From: Calothrix sp. PCC 7716
GTDB lineage: Bacteria; Cyanobacteriota; Cyanobacteriia; Cyanobacteriales; Nostocaceae
Reading direction: 5' to 3'
NCBI RefSeq assembly: GCF_019977735.1
Contig: NZ_AP025018.1
Location: 5,150,580 to 5,214,579 of the forward strand
Length of the DNA stretch: 64,000 nt
Position numbers and translations under genes: made by a program. Below, in pieces: positions 35,923-44,302 of this stretch. The notes under the pieces were generated by a model. That model made no database searches. It had not been told where the DNA came from and saw only the letters and a list, made by a program, of their open reading frames with translations. Position 1 is the stretch's first letter. Each line of letters opens with the position of its first letter.

Positions 35923-36783
35923 GTGGCTAAATCGGAAAATCGCTTAGTAGTTAGGGTTATACTCGGATTAGCCGTCTTGGCTTTTATAGGTGTTTCCATA
36001 CTCCCCATTATTGACGGATTTAATGCATCGCGTAGTTCTCAGGCTAATAATCCTAGTAATAACAAAGGTACGGCGCCTGTTGACCAAAAAACTAAGCTCC
36101 AAGACGAGGTACGGGGTTATGAGCTAGTTTTACAAAGAGAACCAGAAAATCAAACTGCGTTAAAAGCTTTGCTACAAGCACGTTTACAACTCTTAGCTTT
36201 GAAGCAGGGAGAAATAAAAGATGTAATTCCACCCCTTGAAAAGCTTGCTAAGTTAAACCCCGACCAAACCAGATATGCTGTTTTGCTTGCTCAAGCCAAA
36301 CAGCAAATGGGTGATCCGGAAGGCGCCGCACAAACTCTGCGCGCAGTTTTAGAGACAAAACCTGGTGATATGGATGCTTTGCAGTCGATGGTCGCGTTGC
36401 AAATGAGTCAAAAACGCCCCGAAGCTGCTATTGGTTTGTTACAAGAAGCTTTGGCTAAAGCACCCCAAGCCAACAAAATTCAACCTGGTAGCGTTGATAC
36501 AATGGCCATCCAAGTCTTAATAGGCAATATCCACGCTTCTGAAAAGCGATATGGAAAAGCTTTTGAAATTTACGAGCAAGCAATTAAGAGCGACCCCAAA
36601 GATTTTCGTCCGGTTTGGGCGAAAGCTCTCGTTCTTAAAGAGCAAGGCAAAATTGACGAAGCCAAACCTTTGTTTGCTAACGCTGCTGCTTTGGCACCTG
36701 CTCAGTATAAAGACGAAATCAATAAAACTGCTACCGAGGCGCCTAAACCGACTGCGGAACCAACACCAACAACTTCACCTTAA
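35923..36783 (+). CDS. Membrane-anchored TPR protein
   Basis: 286 aa with a GTG start that is fixed by an excellent CGGAGG eight bases upstream. One membrane helix (~8-28: VVRVILGLAVLAFIGVSI) anchors a soluble domain of TPR helices (~55-260: VRGYELVLQREPENQTALKA, PDQTRYAVLLAQAKQ, KRYGKAFEIYEQAIKSDPKD). The C-terminus is Pro/Thr-rich. TPR proteins of this layout scaffold complexes such as photosystem assembly factors; similar proteins are conserved in cyanobacteria, but the partner here is unknown. A GAAACC-type hairpin right after the stop codon is the likely terminator. Confidence 0.87.
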   Translation: MAKSENRLVVRVILGLAVLAFIGVSILPIIDGFNASRSSQANNPSNNKGTAPVDQKTKLQDEVRGYELVLQREPENQTALKALLQARLQLLALKQGEIKDVIPPLEKLAKLNPDQTRYAVLLAQAKQQMGDPEGAAQTLRAVLETKPGDMDALQSMVALQMSQKRPEAAIGLLQEALAKAPQANKIQPGSVDTMAIQVLIGNIHASEKRYGKAFEIYEQAIKSDPKDFRPVWAKALVLKEQGKIDEAKPLFANAAALAPAQYKDEINKTATEAPKPTAEPTPTTSP

Positions 36784-36792
36784 AAAGCAGTT

Positions 36793-36827
36793 AGAAACCA
36801 GGTTTTTTAACAAACCTGGTTTCTTTA
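36793..36827. terminator. GAAACC-family hairpin, likely bidirectional terminator
   Basis: Arms AGAAACCAGGTTT / AAACCTGGTTTCT with T-rich flanks on both sides, between the 3' ends of the convergent TPR and UPF0016 genes. The position and T-runs suit a bidirectional rho-independent terminator built from a dispersed repeat. Confidence 0.7.
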
Positions 36828-36828
36828 T

Positions 36829-37446
36829 TTAACTTTTTTCAAATACTGCTATAACTCCAAACACTATAAATAACAACCCACCGATAAAAGTAAGCTGCCG
36901 CTCGCTGATGCGTCCACATAGCATTTTGCCACAGGTAACAGCTATTGCTGCACAAATCGCGTGCCCTAAAACGGCGCCAGATGTTAAACCAAAAGGGTTA
37001 TTATCAATTGCGAGTGAAATAGTCGCAAGTTGAGTTCTATCTCCCCACTCCGCAACAAAAGTTAATAAAAATCCTTCAAACCAAATTCCTAAAGCATTTT
37101 TCTCACCTAGTTGTGCTTCTGCTTTGACAACTGCTTCTTTTGCTTCAGACAATACCTGGTCGCAGTTTGCCACCACTGGCATTTTAGAGGCATCGTATAT
37201 TAGCTTCAACCCAAAGCCCAAAAATAATCCTATTTTCGCATGATAGACAAAACTAGCTGGTAAAAGCGAAGCAACCTGTCCTAATGCAACAGAAAGTATC
37301 GTCATTGCTGCTAACGCTGCCGAAACTGCGGTAAACACTAGCCGTCGCGAATGTTGCATCGCTAAGAACATTGCAATAAAGAAGGTTTTATCACCTAGTT
37401 CCGAAACTGTAATTATAGACAATCCCGCAGTAAAAGCTGTTAGCAC
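36829..37446 (-). CDS. GDT1/UPF0016 family cation transporter (Mnx-type manganese exporter)
   Basis: 205 aa, GTG start with GGAG nine bases upstream. The two family signatures, one in each half, are intact: ELGDKTFF (~residue 16) and EWGDRTQL (~135), the E-x-G-D-(K/R)-(T/S) motif that binds the ion. Six membrane helices are expected. Cyanobacterial members (Mnx, Hmx) export manganese from the cytoplasm to the thylakoid lumen or periplasm, avoiding manganese toxicity and supplying photosystem II; which paralogue this is cannot be decided here. The leader is unusually structured and may regulate translation (37450-37552). The gene is convergent to the TPR gene. Confidence 0.92.
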   Translation of the reverse strand: MLTAFTAGLSIITVSELGDKTFFIAMFLAMQHSRRLVFTAVSAALAAMTILSVALGQVASLLPASFVYHAKIGLFLGFGLKLIYDASKMPVVANCDQVLSEAKEAVVKAEAQLGEKNALGIWFEGFLLTFVAEWGDRTQLATISLAIDNNPFGLTSGAVLGHAICAAIAVTCGKMLCGRISERQLTFIGGLLFIVFGVIAVFEKS

Positions 37447-37449
37447 TTA

Positions 37450-37552
37450 ATCAAGCTCCTTTTAATTATGTTGCGGTATGGAGCTTGATGAATGTAACAA
37501 AGACCTCACCAAGCTCCACACACGTTTACGGTGTGTGAACTTAGTGAAGGTC
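37450..37552 (-). promoter_or_regulatory. Structured 5' leader of the UPF0016 gene, possible RNA switch
   Basis: Reading the minus strand, a ~20-bp stem with minor bulges (37552-37531 with 37523-37502) is followed by ATCAAGCTCC (37489-37480) and its exact complement GGAGCTTGAT (37459-37450). The latter contains the ribosome-binding GGAG, nine bases before the GTG. The 3' arm of the first stem also contains GGAGCTTGG, nearly identical to the ribosome-binding segment, so the anti-SD strand has two competing partners. I cannot match it to the yybP-ykoY (manganese) riboswitch consensus. Confidence 0.6.
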
Positions 37553-37962
37553 TCGCTTGCAAAATCTTATTTGGTGTATGCCATTTGAACCAGGTTTATC
37601 ACCAGTATGTTGATTCAAATGTACTGACAAACTTTTTAGTTGTACTTAAAGCAGTCAGCAGCTACTCCCCTTCATGTATAAGCAATTATACACATACTTG
37701 TGCAAACATGTAAATAAATTAGAAAGATTTTATTACTGCTCACAAAGTTTTTGCGACCGTAAATATTAGATATTAAATTAAGTGCTAATAATTGTTAACT
37801 TCCGGAAATAAGTGCAAGAATATGTTAAAGTACACTTGTAGTCATTCATGTCTAGAGACTGGAATGGTGCAATTAACATTTTTATCAAGTCTTTAAATGA
37901 CTTAACAAATGCTTCGACTTCGGTTGAGGCTGGGGAGGATGTACCCCAATACACAGTAGAAA
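37553..37962. other. Intergenic, nothing recognised
   Basis: About 410 bp upstream of the structured leader and behind the SpoU methyltransferase gene. It presumably contains the UPF0016 promoter. A minor hairpin (GCTTCGACTTCGGTTGAGGC, ~37913-37932) lies near the methyltransferase 3' end; no gene is convincing. Confidence 0.45.
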
Positions 37963-38805
37963 TTAGTACTTGTTACTAGTTTTTACCGGGTTAAATGACA
38001 TCCGATACACCTCGTACATAATTAAACTACCAGCAACAGCAAGATTAAGCGAGTCAACGGCGCCTATCATAGGAATACGAACGAGATGCTGACATAATTC
38101 GCGTTGTTGCTGTGTAAGTCCTTGACGCTCTTCACCAAGAAAAAGCAACGTTGATTGTTTGTAATTAAACTTGTGTAAATCAACACTTCCATTTGGTGAG
38201 GCGCCTATTGCCATACAATTCTGATGTTGCAACCAGTGACCAATAGCACGATAACTAGTACGTACAAACTTTTGACTAAATAAAGAACTCATAGATGCTC
38301 GCACTATATCAGGGTCAAAAGGGTTTATTTTATTACCAATAAAAATAAATCCGGCACCACCAAATGCTTCGGATGTGCGAATTAAAGTTCCTAAATTTCC
38401 TGGAGAGCGCACTGTTTCTAATGCCACCCAGTATGAACCAGCTTGTGGTGAAATTTCCTTCAAATTAAACCATTGTTGCCGAACGATGGCGCCAATACCA
38501 GATGCCCGTTCGGTAGATGAAATACGCCTAAACTGTTCGGGTGTAATATTTATAGTTGGGGTACCTGAACGACGTCTGTTACGCACAAGCTTACGAGCTA
38601 ATGGTGCTGTTAGTAGTTTTTCACTATATATAATGGTGCTAATATCAAAACCATTATCAGCAGCTTTAATAAAATTTCGCACGCCTTCGATATAGAATTT
38701 TTCACAAGTATCGCGATACGCGCGGTTGGTTTGAAGCTTATGAATTTCAGTTAGCGCAGTTTCGGCACCTAACTGTTCGAGATTGGAAATATTAACATGA
38801 GCCAT
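37963..38805 (-). CDS. SpoU/TrmH-family RNA methyltransferase
   Basis: 280 aa. The ATG follows AAGGAG by four to five bases. An N-terminal substrate-binding domain (~15-110) precedes the SPOUT catalytic domain with its three motifs: ETVRSPGNLGTLIRTSEAFG (motif 1), LLFLGEERQGL (motif 2) and IPMIGAVDSLNLAVAGSL (motif 3, trefoil knot). The enzyme transfers methyl from SAM to a ribose 2'-OH of rRNA or tRNA; the exact nucleotide is not predictable. It is divergent from the HsdR_N-like gene across 165 bp. Confidence 0.92.
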   Translation of the reverse strand: MAHVNISNLEQLGAETALTEIHKLQTNRAYRDTCEKFYIEGVRNFIKAADNGFDISTIIYSEKLLTAPLARKLVRNRRRSGTPTINITPEQFRRISSTERASGIGAIVRQQWFNLKEISPQAGSYWVALETVRSPGNLGTLIRTSEAFGGAGFIFIGNKINPFDPDIVRASMSSLFSQKFVRTSYRAIGHWLQHQNCMAIGASPNGSVDLHKFNYKQSTLLFLGEERQGLTQQQRELCQHLVRIPMIGAVDSLNLAVAGSLIMYEVYRMSFNPVKTSNKY

Positions 38806-38970
38806 TCTCCTTCGGAGCTACTTGGCTCGCTATACAAACAACTTGAGTCAACATGACTTACTTGCGGATACTTTGCCGCATGTTAAACATGAAATATATA
38901 TTAACATAAACACACTTTCAAAATTTTAAATACTTTTATACTATATAGTAATAATTGCTTCTACTAAAAT

Positions 38971-39603
38971 ATGACTCTAACTTTAGGTGTTACAGATGGC
39001 ATTACGACTTTTCGTGATTGTGAGGAAAAACTTGGGTTGACTTTAACTGGGGACAACGATTTTTTTACAGAGTGGATAACTGAGCTACCTGCATTAAGTC
39101 AAGCAGAGCTAGCAAGACTTACGCAAGTACGTCAAAACTATCTGTATCAAATTTCCGATGGAGTTCTTTTAGAGGAAACTGTCAAGATGGTGGTACTTTC
39201 CCCTTTGCTCGAACTCGCAGGTTTTTATCAGGCGCCTTATAAATTTAAAACAGAAGTCTCTGTAGAGGTTGAAGCAATTGGAGATAACGACGAAATTTTG
39301 CGTGGACGAATTGATGCGCTAGTTTTACAAGCAAAATTGTGGATTGTTCTGATTGAGTCGAAAAAAACAATTTTTGATTTGGAAGTGGCAATACCTCAAG
39401 CGCTCGCTTACATGGCAGCAAATCCTGAGCCAAATCAAGTACTTTATGGGATGGTAACGAATGGCAGCAGTTCTTTGTTTGTTAAAACCTCTGGAAAACA
39501 GTATGGAATTTCTGATATTTTTACAACTCGCTCCCAATACAGAAATAATCTAAATGAAGTTTTAAGAATTCTAAAGCGATTGGCACCACTTACTACCCAA
39601 TAA
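38971..39603 (+). CDS. Solo HsdR_N-like PD-(D/E)XK nuclease-domain protein
   Basis: 210 aa. Residues ~65-190 resemble the type I restriction R-subunit N-terminal nuclease domain: GRIDALVL (Asp), then IVLIESKK (E-x-K), with a following AIPQALAYMAANPEPNQVLYGMVTNG typical of HsdR_N. There is no helicase domain, no HsdM/HsdS nearby, and the protein ends normally, so it is not a truncated R subunit. Such stand-alone proteins are common in filamentous cyanobacteria and their function is unknown. No Shine-Dalgarno before the ATG. Its 3' flank is a 13-bp tandem array. Confidence 0.82.
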   Translation: MTLTLGVTDGITTFRDCEEKLGLTLTGDNDFFTEWITELPALSQAELARLTQVRQNYLYQISDGVLLEETVKMVVLSPLLELAGFYQAPYKFKTEVSVEVEAIGDNDEILRGRIDALVLQAKLWIVLIESKKTIFDLEVAIPQALAYMAANPEPNQVLYGMVTNGSSSLFVKTSGKQYGISDIFTTRSQYRNNLNEVLRILKRLAPLTTQ

Positions 39604-39614
39604 TTAAGCTGTTT

Positions 39615-39718
39615 TGTGGAATGTTCTTGTGGAATGTTCTTGTGGAATGTTCTTGTGGGATGTTCTTGTGGGATGTTCTTGTGGGATGTTCTTGTGGGAT
39701 GTTCTTGTGGGATGGGCA
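39615..39718. repeat. Tandem array of a 13-bp unit (8 copies)
   Basis: Eight copies of TGTGG(A/G)ATGTTCT at 39615, 39628, 39641, 39654, 39667, 39680, 39693 and 39706 (the last truncated). The first three have A at position six, the rest G. It merges into a GGGCATCCTTGCCC palindrome (39713-39727) of the ACAGGC repeat family, between two convergent genes. Confidence 0.93.
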
Positions 39719-39739
39719 TCCTTGCCCGTCCCCTAAATC

Positions 39740-40234
39740 TCAACAAGTTTCAGATTGTTCACAGGCGCCAATACTAACCCAGTTACTCGTACCATCTTCC
39801 CAAAATTCCTTTTTCCATATCGGAGCATTATGTTTAAGGGTATCGATAGCATAGCGACACGCTTCAAACGCTTCGCTTCGATGAGGACAACCGACTGCAA
39901 TTAAAACGCTAATTTCTCCAATTGAAAGGCGCCCGATTCGATGGTGGATAACTACACGGTTAACATCTGCCCAGTGAGCGCGAATTTGATTAGCAATTTG
40001 GTAAAAAACTTGCATCGCCATCGGTTCATACGCTTGATATTCTAGACATATCACGGGTTTTCCGTCGGTAGAGCAGCGAACTGTACCACTCATTGTCACA
40101 ACGGCGCCGTTTTTCGAGTCTGAAGCGAGTTCGTAAATTTCTGTAACAGATAGCGGAGCAAAGCTAATTGCAAAACTATCTTCTTGATGCGGCTTTTTTG
40201 ACAAAGCTTTCGAGAATGTCACACCTGAGTTCAT
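39740..40234 (-). CDS. moaE: Molybdopterin synthase catalytic subunit MoaE
   Basis: 164 aa. MoaE works with the MoaD thiocarboxylate to convert cyclic pyranopterin monophosphate to molybdopterin in molybdenum-cofactor synthesis. Family features: GAVVTMSGTVR, CLEYQAYEPMA, HHRIGRLSIGEISVLIAVG, HRSEAFEACRYAID, and the catalytic lysines in LKHNAPIWKKEFWEDG. The ~25-residue N-terminal extension (HQEDSFAISFAP region) is slightly long. No other moa/moe gene is adjacent. A 14-bp perfect palindrome lies between the start codon and any promoter. Confidence 0.95.
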   Translation of the reverse strand: MNSGVTFSKALSKKPHQEDSFAISFAPLSVTEIYELASDSKNGAVVTMSGTVRCSTDGKPVICLEYQAYEPMAMQVFYQIANQIRAHWADVNRVVIHHRIGRLSIGEISVLIAVGCPHRSEAFEACRYAIDTLKHNAPIWKKEFWEDGTSNWVSIGACEQSETC

Positions 40235-40237
40235 CTG

Positions 40238-40251
40238 AATCTATATAGATT
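40238..40251. promoter_or_regulatory. 14-bp perfect palindrome just upstream of moaE
   Basis: AATCTATATAGATT lies 4-17 bases before the moaE ATG. Perfect symmetry next to a start codon could be an operator, but AT-rich palindromes of this kind also arise by chance; no known consensus recognised. Confidence 0.35.
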
Positions 40252-40798
40252 GTAAAGAGGATTACTTATTCATTTTACTTAATTATTAAGCGCTTCTAAG
40301 TTGTTGATACACGTAAATCAAGCTGTAAACATAGGGTTTTGATAAGCTAGAGTATGTAGAAAAACTTAAGTATATACACAAAAATACATAATTTTTCTCT
40401 AACTTAAGTGATTATACGTATATTAGAAAACAAAATAGTCATCCTCCTTAAGGCATATTACTATAGTAGGGTAACAAAATAGCTTTATAACGCTATTGAG
40501 TAATTCATGGCATTTAGCATGGATTGCTAGTTAACTCGGTTGCTGTGCGGTGCGAAACGTGTAAGGTGGCTAGGAGGCAAATACCAAACATTGAATCAGC
40601 TTTTTTACGTAAGCACCATTTTTGACGACGCGGCGCCCCGTCAGTGGCTGGATATAAAGTGGCTTAACATATTGCACAACCCGTAAACTCCTGTTCCGTG
40701 AATTTGACGCACGTATTTATCGAGCAAGACTAGTGTGAGTACTCACGTTTAGGCTTGACCGAAAAACTGTAATTGGTTTTATAGCTAGGGTTATTTAG
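40252..40798. other. Intergenic region, partly GC-richer, unexplained
   Basis: About 550 bp between divergent moaE and the first kinase. 40530-40720 is visibly richer in G+C than the surrounding gaps (TGCGGTGCGAAACGTGTAAG, GACGCGGCGCCCCGTC with internal complementarity at 40626-40641). It has no open frame and matches no RNA family I know. It could be a long structured leader of the kinase operon or a decayed element. Confidence 0.45.
40735..40746. promoter_or_regulatory. 12-bp palindrome upstream of the hybrid kinase gene
   Basis: GTGAGTACTCAC, perfectly symmetric, 52 bases before the kinase start codon. It is a candidate operator; no consensus known to me matches. Confidence 0.35.
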
Positions 40799-43700
40799 AT
40801 GAATTCTGTAGTATTGAATAAAGAGAGCGCTCGGCTTTCGACCCTGAGACAATACCAAATTCTTGATACGTCACCAGAAGAGGCGTTTGACGATTTGGCA
40901 ATGTTGGCCGCACAAATTTGTGATACTCCGATTGCGTTGATTAATTTAATTGATGCCGACCGCCAATGGTTTAAAGCAAAAGTTGGCATTGATTGGACTG
41001 AGGTGCCTCGTGAAATCGGGTTTTGCTCTATTTGCATGGAAGCTGACGATGTTTTAATTATTCCTGATACATTAGCTTCAGAAAAATTTGCGACTTCTTC
41101 TGTTGTAATCACTGAACCGTATGTGCGATTTTATGCGGGTGTACCGTTAACAACACCGCAAGGTTTGACTTTAGGAACACTTTGTGTTGTTGATACAAAG
41201 CCCAAACAAATAACACAAAAGCAGGTCGATAGTTTAAAGTCTCTAGCTCGTTTAGTAATGCACCAGTTAGAGGTTCGCAGAAATATTAATCAGTTAGTTG
41301 CTATTCAAAGCGATTATAAACAAGCTAGAGAAGCGCTTCATCAAAGCGAGCATATTCTCAGTAGTTTTTTTAATAGCGCTGCAATGATGATGGGTGTTGT
41401 TGAGATATATGATAATGATATTAAATTAATTTCTGGAAATGTTGCTAGTGCCAACTTTCTAAGAGTACTTCCTCAAGAACTACGAAATTGTCGTGCGAGT
41501 CAAATAGGTGTTTCACAAGAATATATTAAAAAATGGATTAGATATTATCGCGAAGCGGAACGAATCAAGGCGCCTGTTAGATTTGAATATATCCACGAAA
41601 GTTCAGGTAATGTCAAAGTTTTCAATGTTACAGTAACGGCAATAGATGCTTACACTGATGATACAAGTATAAATAAAGATAAAAGCAAAAAGTTTGCTTA
41701 TATAATAGAAGATATTACCGAACGTAAACAAGCCGAAGAAGAACGGTTAAAATTACTTGAGCTTGACCGCACAGCTACTAAGCGTATCAAGAATATATTT
41801 GAAAGTATCACAGATGGGTTTTTTGCTTTAGATAATAACTGGTGTTTTTCTTATCTGAATAAACAAGCCGAACCATTATTACAGCGTCAGCGCGAAGAAT
41901 TACTAGGTCATAATATTTGGGAAGCTTTTCCTGATGCTGTCAACTCAAAATTTTATCATCAGTATCACCAGGCTGTTGCAGAACGAGTTAGTGTTGAATT
42001 TGAAGAATTTTATCCACCTTTAAATACTTGGTTTGCAGTTCATGCATATCCTTCTAATGATGGCTTATCAGTATATTTTCAAGATATTACAAAACGCAAA
42101 CAAGCCGAGGAAGAACTAAATTGTCAACAAGCTATTATGCGGTCAATAAATAGCGTTTCTCCTTTAGGTTACTATGTTGTAAATAAATGTTCAGGTCAAG
42201 TTTTCTTTCTTAATAATCGTTTTTGCGAAATTTGGGGTATTGAACACTTACAACACAAAATTGAGCATTACCAATTAAAAAATAAAGATATTATACCTGA
42301 GTGTTTAAAACTTGTTGTAGATGTTCCTGCTTTTGTGGAAGCTGATAAATTAATACATCATCAAAATAATTTGAGTGTCAGCGAAGATGAAATTTTATTG
42401 AAAGACGGACGAGTTATTCGTAGGGTTTCAACGCGATTTCGTCAAGAGGGTGACTGTTGTGCTGGTAGATTATATATATTTGAGGATATTACCGAGCGTA
42501 AACGCACTGAACAACAAATGCGTTCTGGCGCCGCATTACTTGACGTTACTTCTGATGCAATTATTTTACGCGATTTATCTAATAAAATATTATTATGGAA
42601 TAAAAGTGCTGAGAAGCTCTATGGCTGGCAAGCAAGAGAAGTTATTAATAACAATGCCAATGATGTATTATCTTATGTAAAATCACCGCAATATAAAGAT
42701 ATATACAATACAGTTTTAGAGAAGGGCTGCTGGCAAGGAGAATTAATCAAGCTGACAAAATCAGGTCAAGAAATTATTGTTGATAGTTGCTGGACACTTG
42801 TACTTGATGAACATCAAGAGCCTAAATCTATTTTAACTGTCGATACTGATATTACACAGAAAAAACAACTTGAAGCGCAATTTTTACGCGCACAAAGAGT
42901 TGAAAGTATTGGAACTCTCGCAAGTGGAATTGCACATGATTTAAATAACGTGCTTTCGCCAATTCTTATGTCTGCCCAATTATTGAATAATAAATCTAAC
43001 AATTCGCGAGATTCACAAATTTTGTCAATTATTGAAAATAATGCAAAACGTGGCGCCGACTTAGTAAAACAAGTACTATCGTTTGCGCGCGGAATGGAAG
43101 GTGAACATACAAAAATTCAACTTCAAGATTTAATTAAAGAAATCAAGCAAATTGTCGAACAAACGTTTCCAAAGTCAATAGATTTTTACATCGATATTAA
43201 ACCAAATTTACAAGTTATTAGCGGTGATAATACTCAATTGCATCAAGTTTTAATTAATTTATGCTTAAATGCTCGTGATGCAATGCCAGAAGGTGGAAGG
43301 TTGACACTAAGTGCTGAAAATATTTTAATCGATGAAAACTTTCAAAGTATGCACATTGATGCAAAGGTTGGGCAATATATTTTACTCACACTTACAGATA
43401 CAGGTGTTGGAATTGATAGACAAAACTTAGACCGAATATTCGAGCCATTTTTTACAACTAAAGAGTTTGGCAAAGGTACTGGACTAGGTTTATCAACTGT
43501 TATGGGTATCATTAAAGGTCACGGAGGTTTTGTTAACGTTTCTAGTACTGTAGGCAAAGGTACGCAATTTAAAGTTTATTTACCTGCAGTTAATAGCCAA
43601 ATCATTTCCAAGAACTCATATATAAAAATTCCTCGTGGAAATGGTGAACTTGTTTTAGTTGTTGATGATGAACCATCGATTAGAGAAATTACCAAAACCT

Positions 43701-44011
43701 CACTAGAGAGCTACAACTATGAAGTTATGACCGCAAGTGATGGTATCGAAGCTGTGGCTCTTTTTGCTCAATACAAAAATAAAATTAAAGCTGCAATCAT
43801 TGATATGATGATGCCCAATATGGATGGCTCAACTACTATAAGTACTTTACTTCGGATGAATCCTTTACTTCCCATTGTTGCCGTTAGTGGGTTAGCAACT
43901 AGTGAGCAAGTTAGTATCGATAAAAATTCACAAATATTTGCTTTTCTTCCTAAACCATATACTGCCCAAGAATTACTGAACTGTGTATATAAAGTTTTGT
44001 ATTCATTTTAA
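40799..44011 (+). CDS. Hybrid histidine kinase: GAF-PAS(x4)-HisKA-HATPase-REC
   Basis: 1070 aa, no membrane helices. Order: GAF (~20-165, AALINLIDADRQWFK-type, no bilin cysteine motif), PAS domains at ~185-310, 325-440, 445-575 and 580-695 (several ended by DITERK(Q/R)AE), HisKA with phospho-acceptor His713 (GIAHDLNNVLSP), HATPase (CLNARDAMPEGG, DTGVGID, FEPFFTTKEFGKGTGLGL) and a C-terminal receiver with Asp1002 (AIIDMMMPNMDG). This is a cytoplasmic sensor kinase with an attached receiver, suggesting a phosphorelay; the signal is unknown. It shares the HDLNN-type kinase core with the third kinase of this island. Confidence 0.93.
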   Translation: MNSVVLNKESARLSTLRQYQILDTSPEEAFDDLAMLAAQICDTPIALINLIDADRQWFKAKVGIDWTEVPREIGFCSICMEADDVLIIPDTLASEKFATSSVVITEPYVRFYAGVPLTTPQGLTLGTLCVVDTKPKQITQKQVDSLKSLARLVMHQLEVRRNINQLVAIQSDYKQAREALHQSEHILSSFFNSAAMMMGVVEIYDNDIKLISGNVASANFLRVLPQELRNCRASQIGVSQEYIKKWIRYYREAERIKAPVRFEYIHESSGNVKVFNVTVTAIDAYTDDTSINKDKSKKFAYIIEDITERKQAEEERLKLLELDRTATKRIKNIFESITDGFFALDNNWCFSYLNKQAEPLLQRQREELLGHNIWEAFPDAVNSKFYHQYHQAVAERVSVEFEEFYPPLNTWFAVHAYPSNDGLSVYFQDITKRKQAEEELNCQQAIMRSINSVSPLGYYVVNKCSGQVFFLNNRFCEIWGIEHLQHKIEHYQLKNKDIIPECLKLVVDVPAFVEADKLIHHQNNLSVSEDEILLKDGRVIRRVSTRFRQEGDCCAGRLYIFEDITERKRTEQQMRSGAALLDVTSDAIILRDLSNKILLWNKSAEKLYGWQAREVINNNANDVLSYVKSPQYKDIYNTVLEKGCWQGELIKLTKSGQEIIVDSCWTLVLDEHQEPKSILTVDTDITQKKQLEAQFLRAQRVESIGTLASGIAHDLNNVLSPILMSAQLLNNKSNNSRDSQILSIIENNAKRGADLVKQVLSFARGMEGEHTKIQLQDLIKEIKQIVEQTFPKSIDFYIDIKPNLQVISGDNTQLHQVLINLCLNARDAMPEGGRLTLSAENILIDENFQSMHIDAKVGQYILLTLTDTGVGIDRQNLDRIFEPFFTTKEFGKGTGLGLSTVMGIIKGHGGFVNVSSTVGKGTQFKVYLPAVNSQIISKNSYIKIPRGNGELVLVVDDEPSIREITKTSLESYNYEVMTASDGIEAVALFAQYKNKIKAAIIDMMMPNMDGSTTISTLLRMNPLLPIVAVSGLATSEQVSIDKNSQIFAFLPKPYTAQELLNCVYKVLYSF

Positions 44012-44017
44012 TATGTA

Positions 44018-44049
44018 GGTTGGGTGGAGTACGAGTGCATAACCCAACC
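44018..44049. repeat. GGTTGGGT inverted repeat behind the first kinase
   Basis: GGTTGGGT and ACCCAACC around a 16-base loop, seven bases after the hybrid kinase stop codon. Copies of this kind are dispersed in many cyanobacterial genomes; it could attenuate read-through into the next gene. Confidence 0.7.
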
Positions 44050-44302
44050 AATTGTATAAAATTTTATGAAGTTTTATAAATATATAGAGCTATTGCGAAG
44101 CTAATGATAAAAATAACTAATTATTTTTCAGATATAAACTTAATATAAAAATGCTAAAAATATAGTCCAATAATTAAAACACTACCAAACTCTAATTATT
44201 CAATATTATGTTACAATACTTTACACGCAAAATTATTTAATAAAAAAATACTATTAAAATTTGAGTAATTATAAATTATGAACAAAAAAATCTCGCTTTA
44301 AA

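Noticed and set aside
37450-37552. yybP-ykoY manganese riboswitch
   Set aside because: The gene context suits it, but the GGGGAGUA-type core and related conserved loop were not found; kept only as an undefined structured leader.
37531-37713. 60-codon plus-strand frame
   Set aside because: Overlaps the hairpin leader and has no coding features.
39444-39746. 100-codon minus-strand frame containing TRTSHKNIPQEHP-type repeats
   Set aside because: Produced by the 13-bp tandem array and the antisense of the HsdR_N-like gene.
40530-40720. Group II intron or retron fragment ahead of the kinase operon
   Set aside because: Some GUGCGA-like start and GC-richer sequence, but no domain V or reverse transcriptase was recognised.
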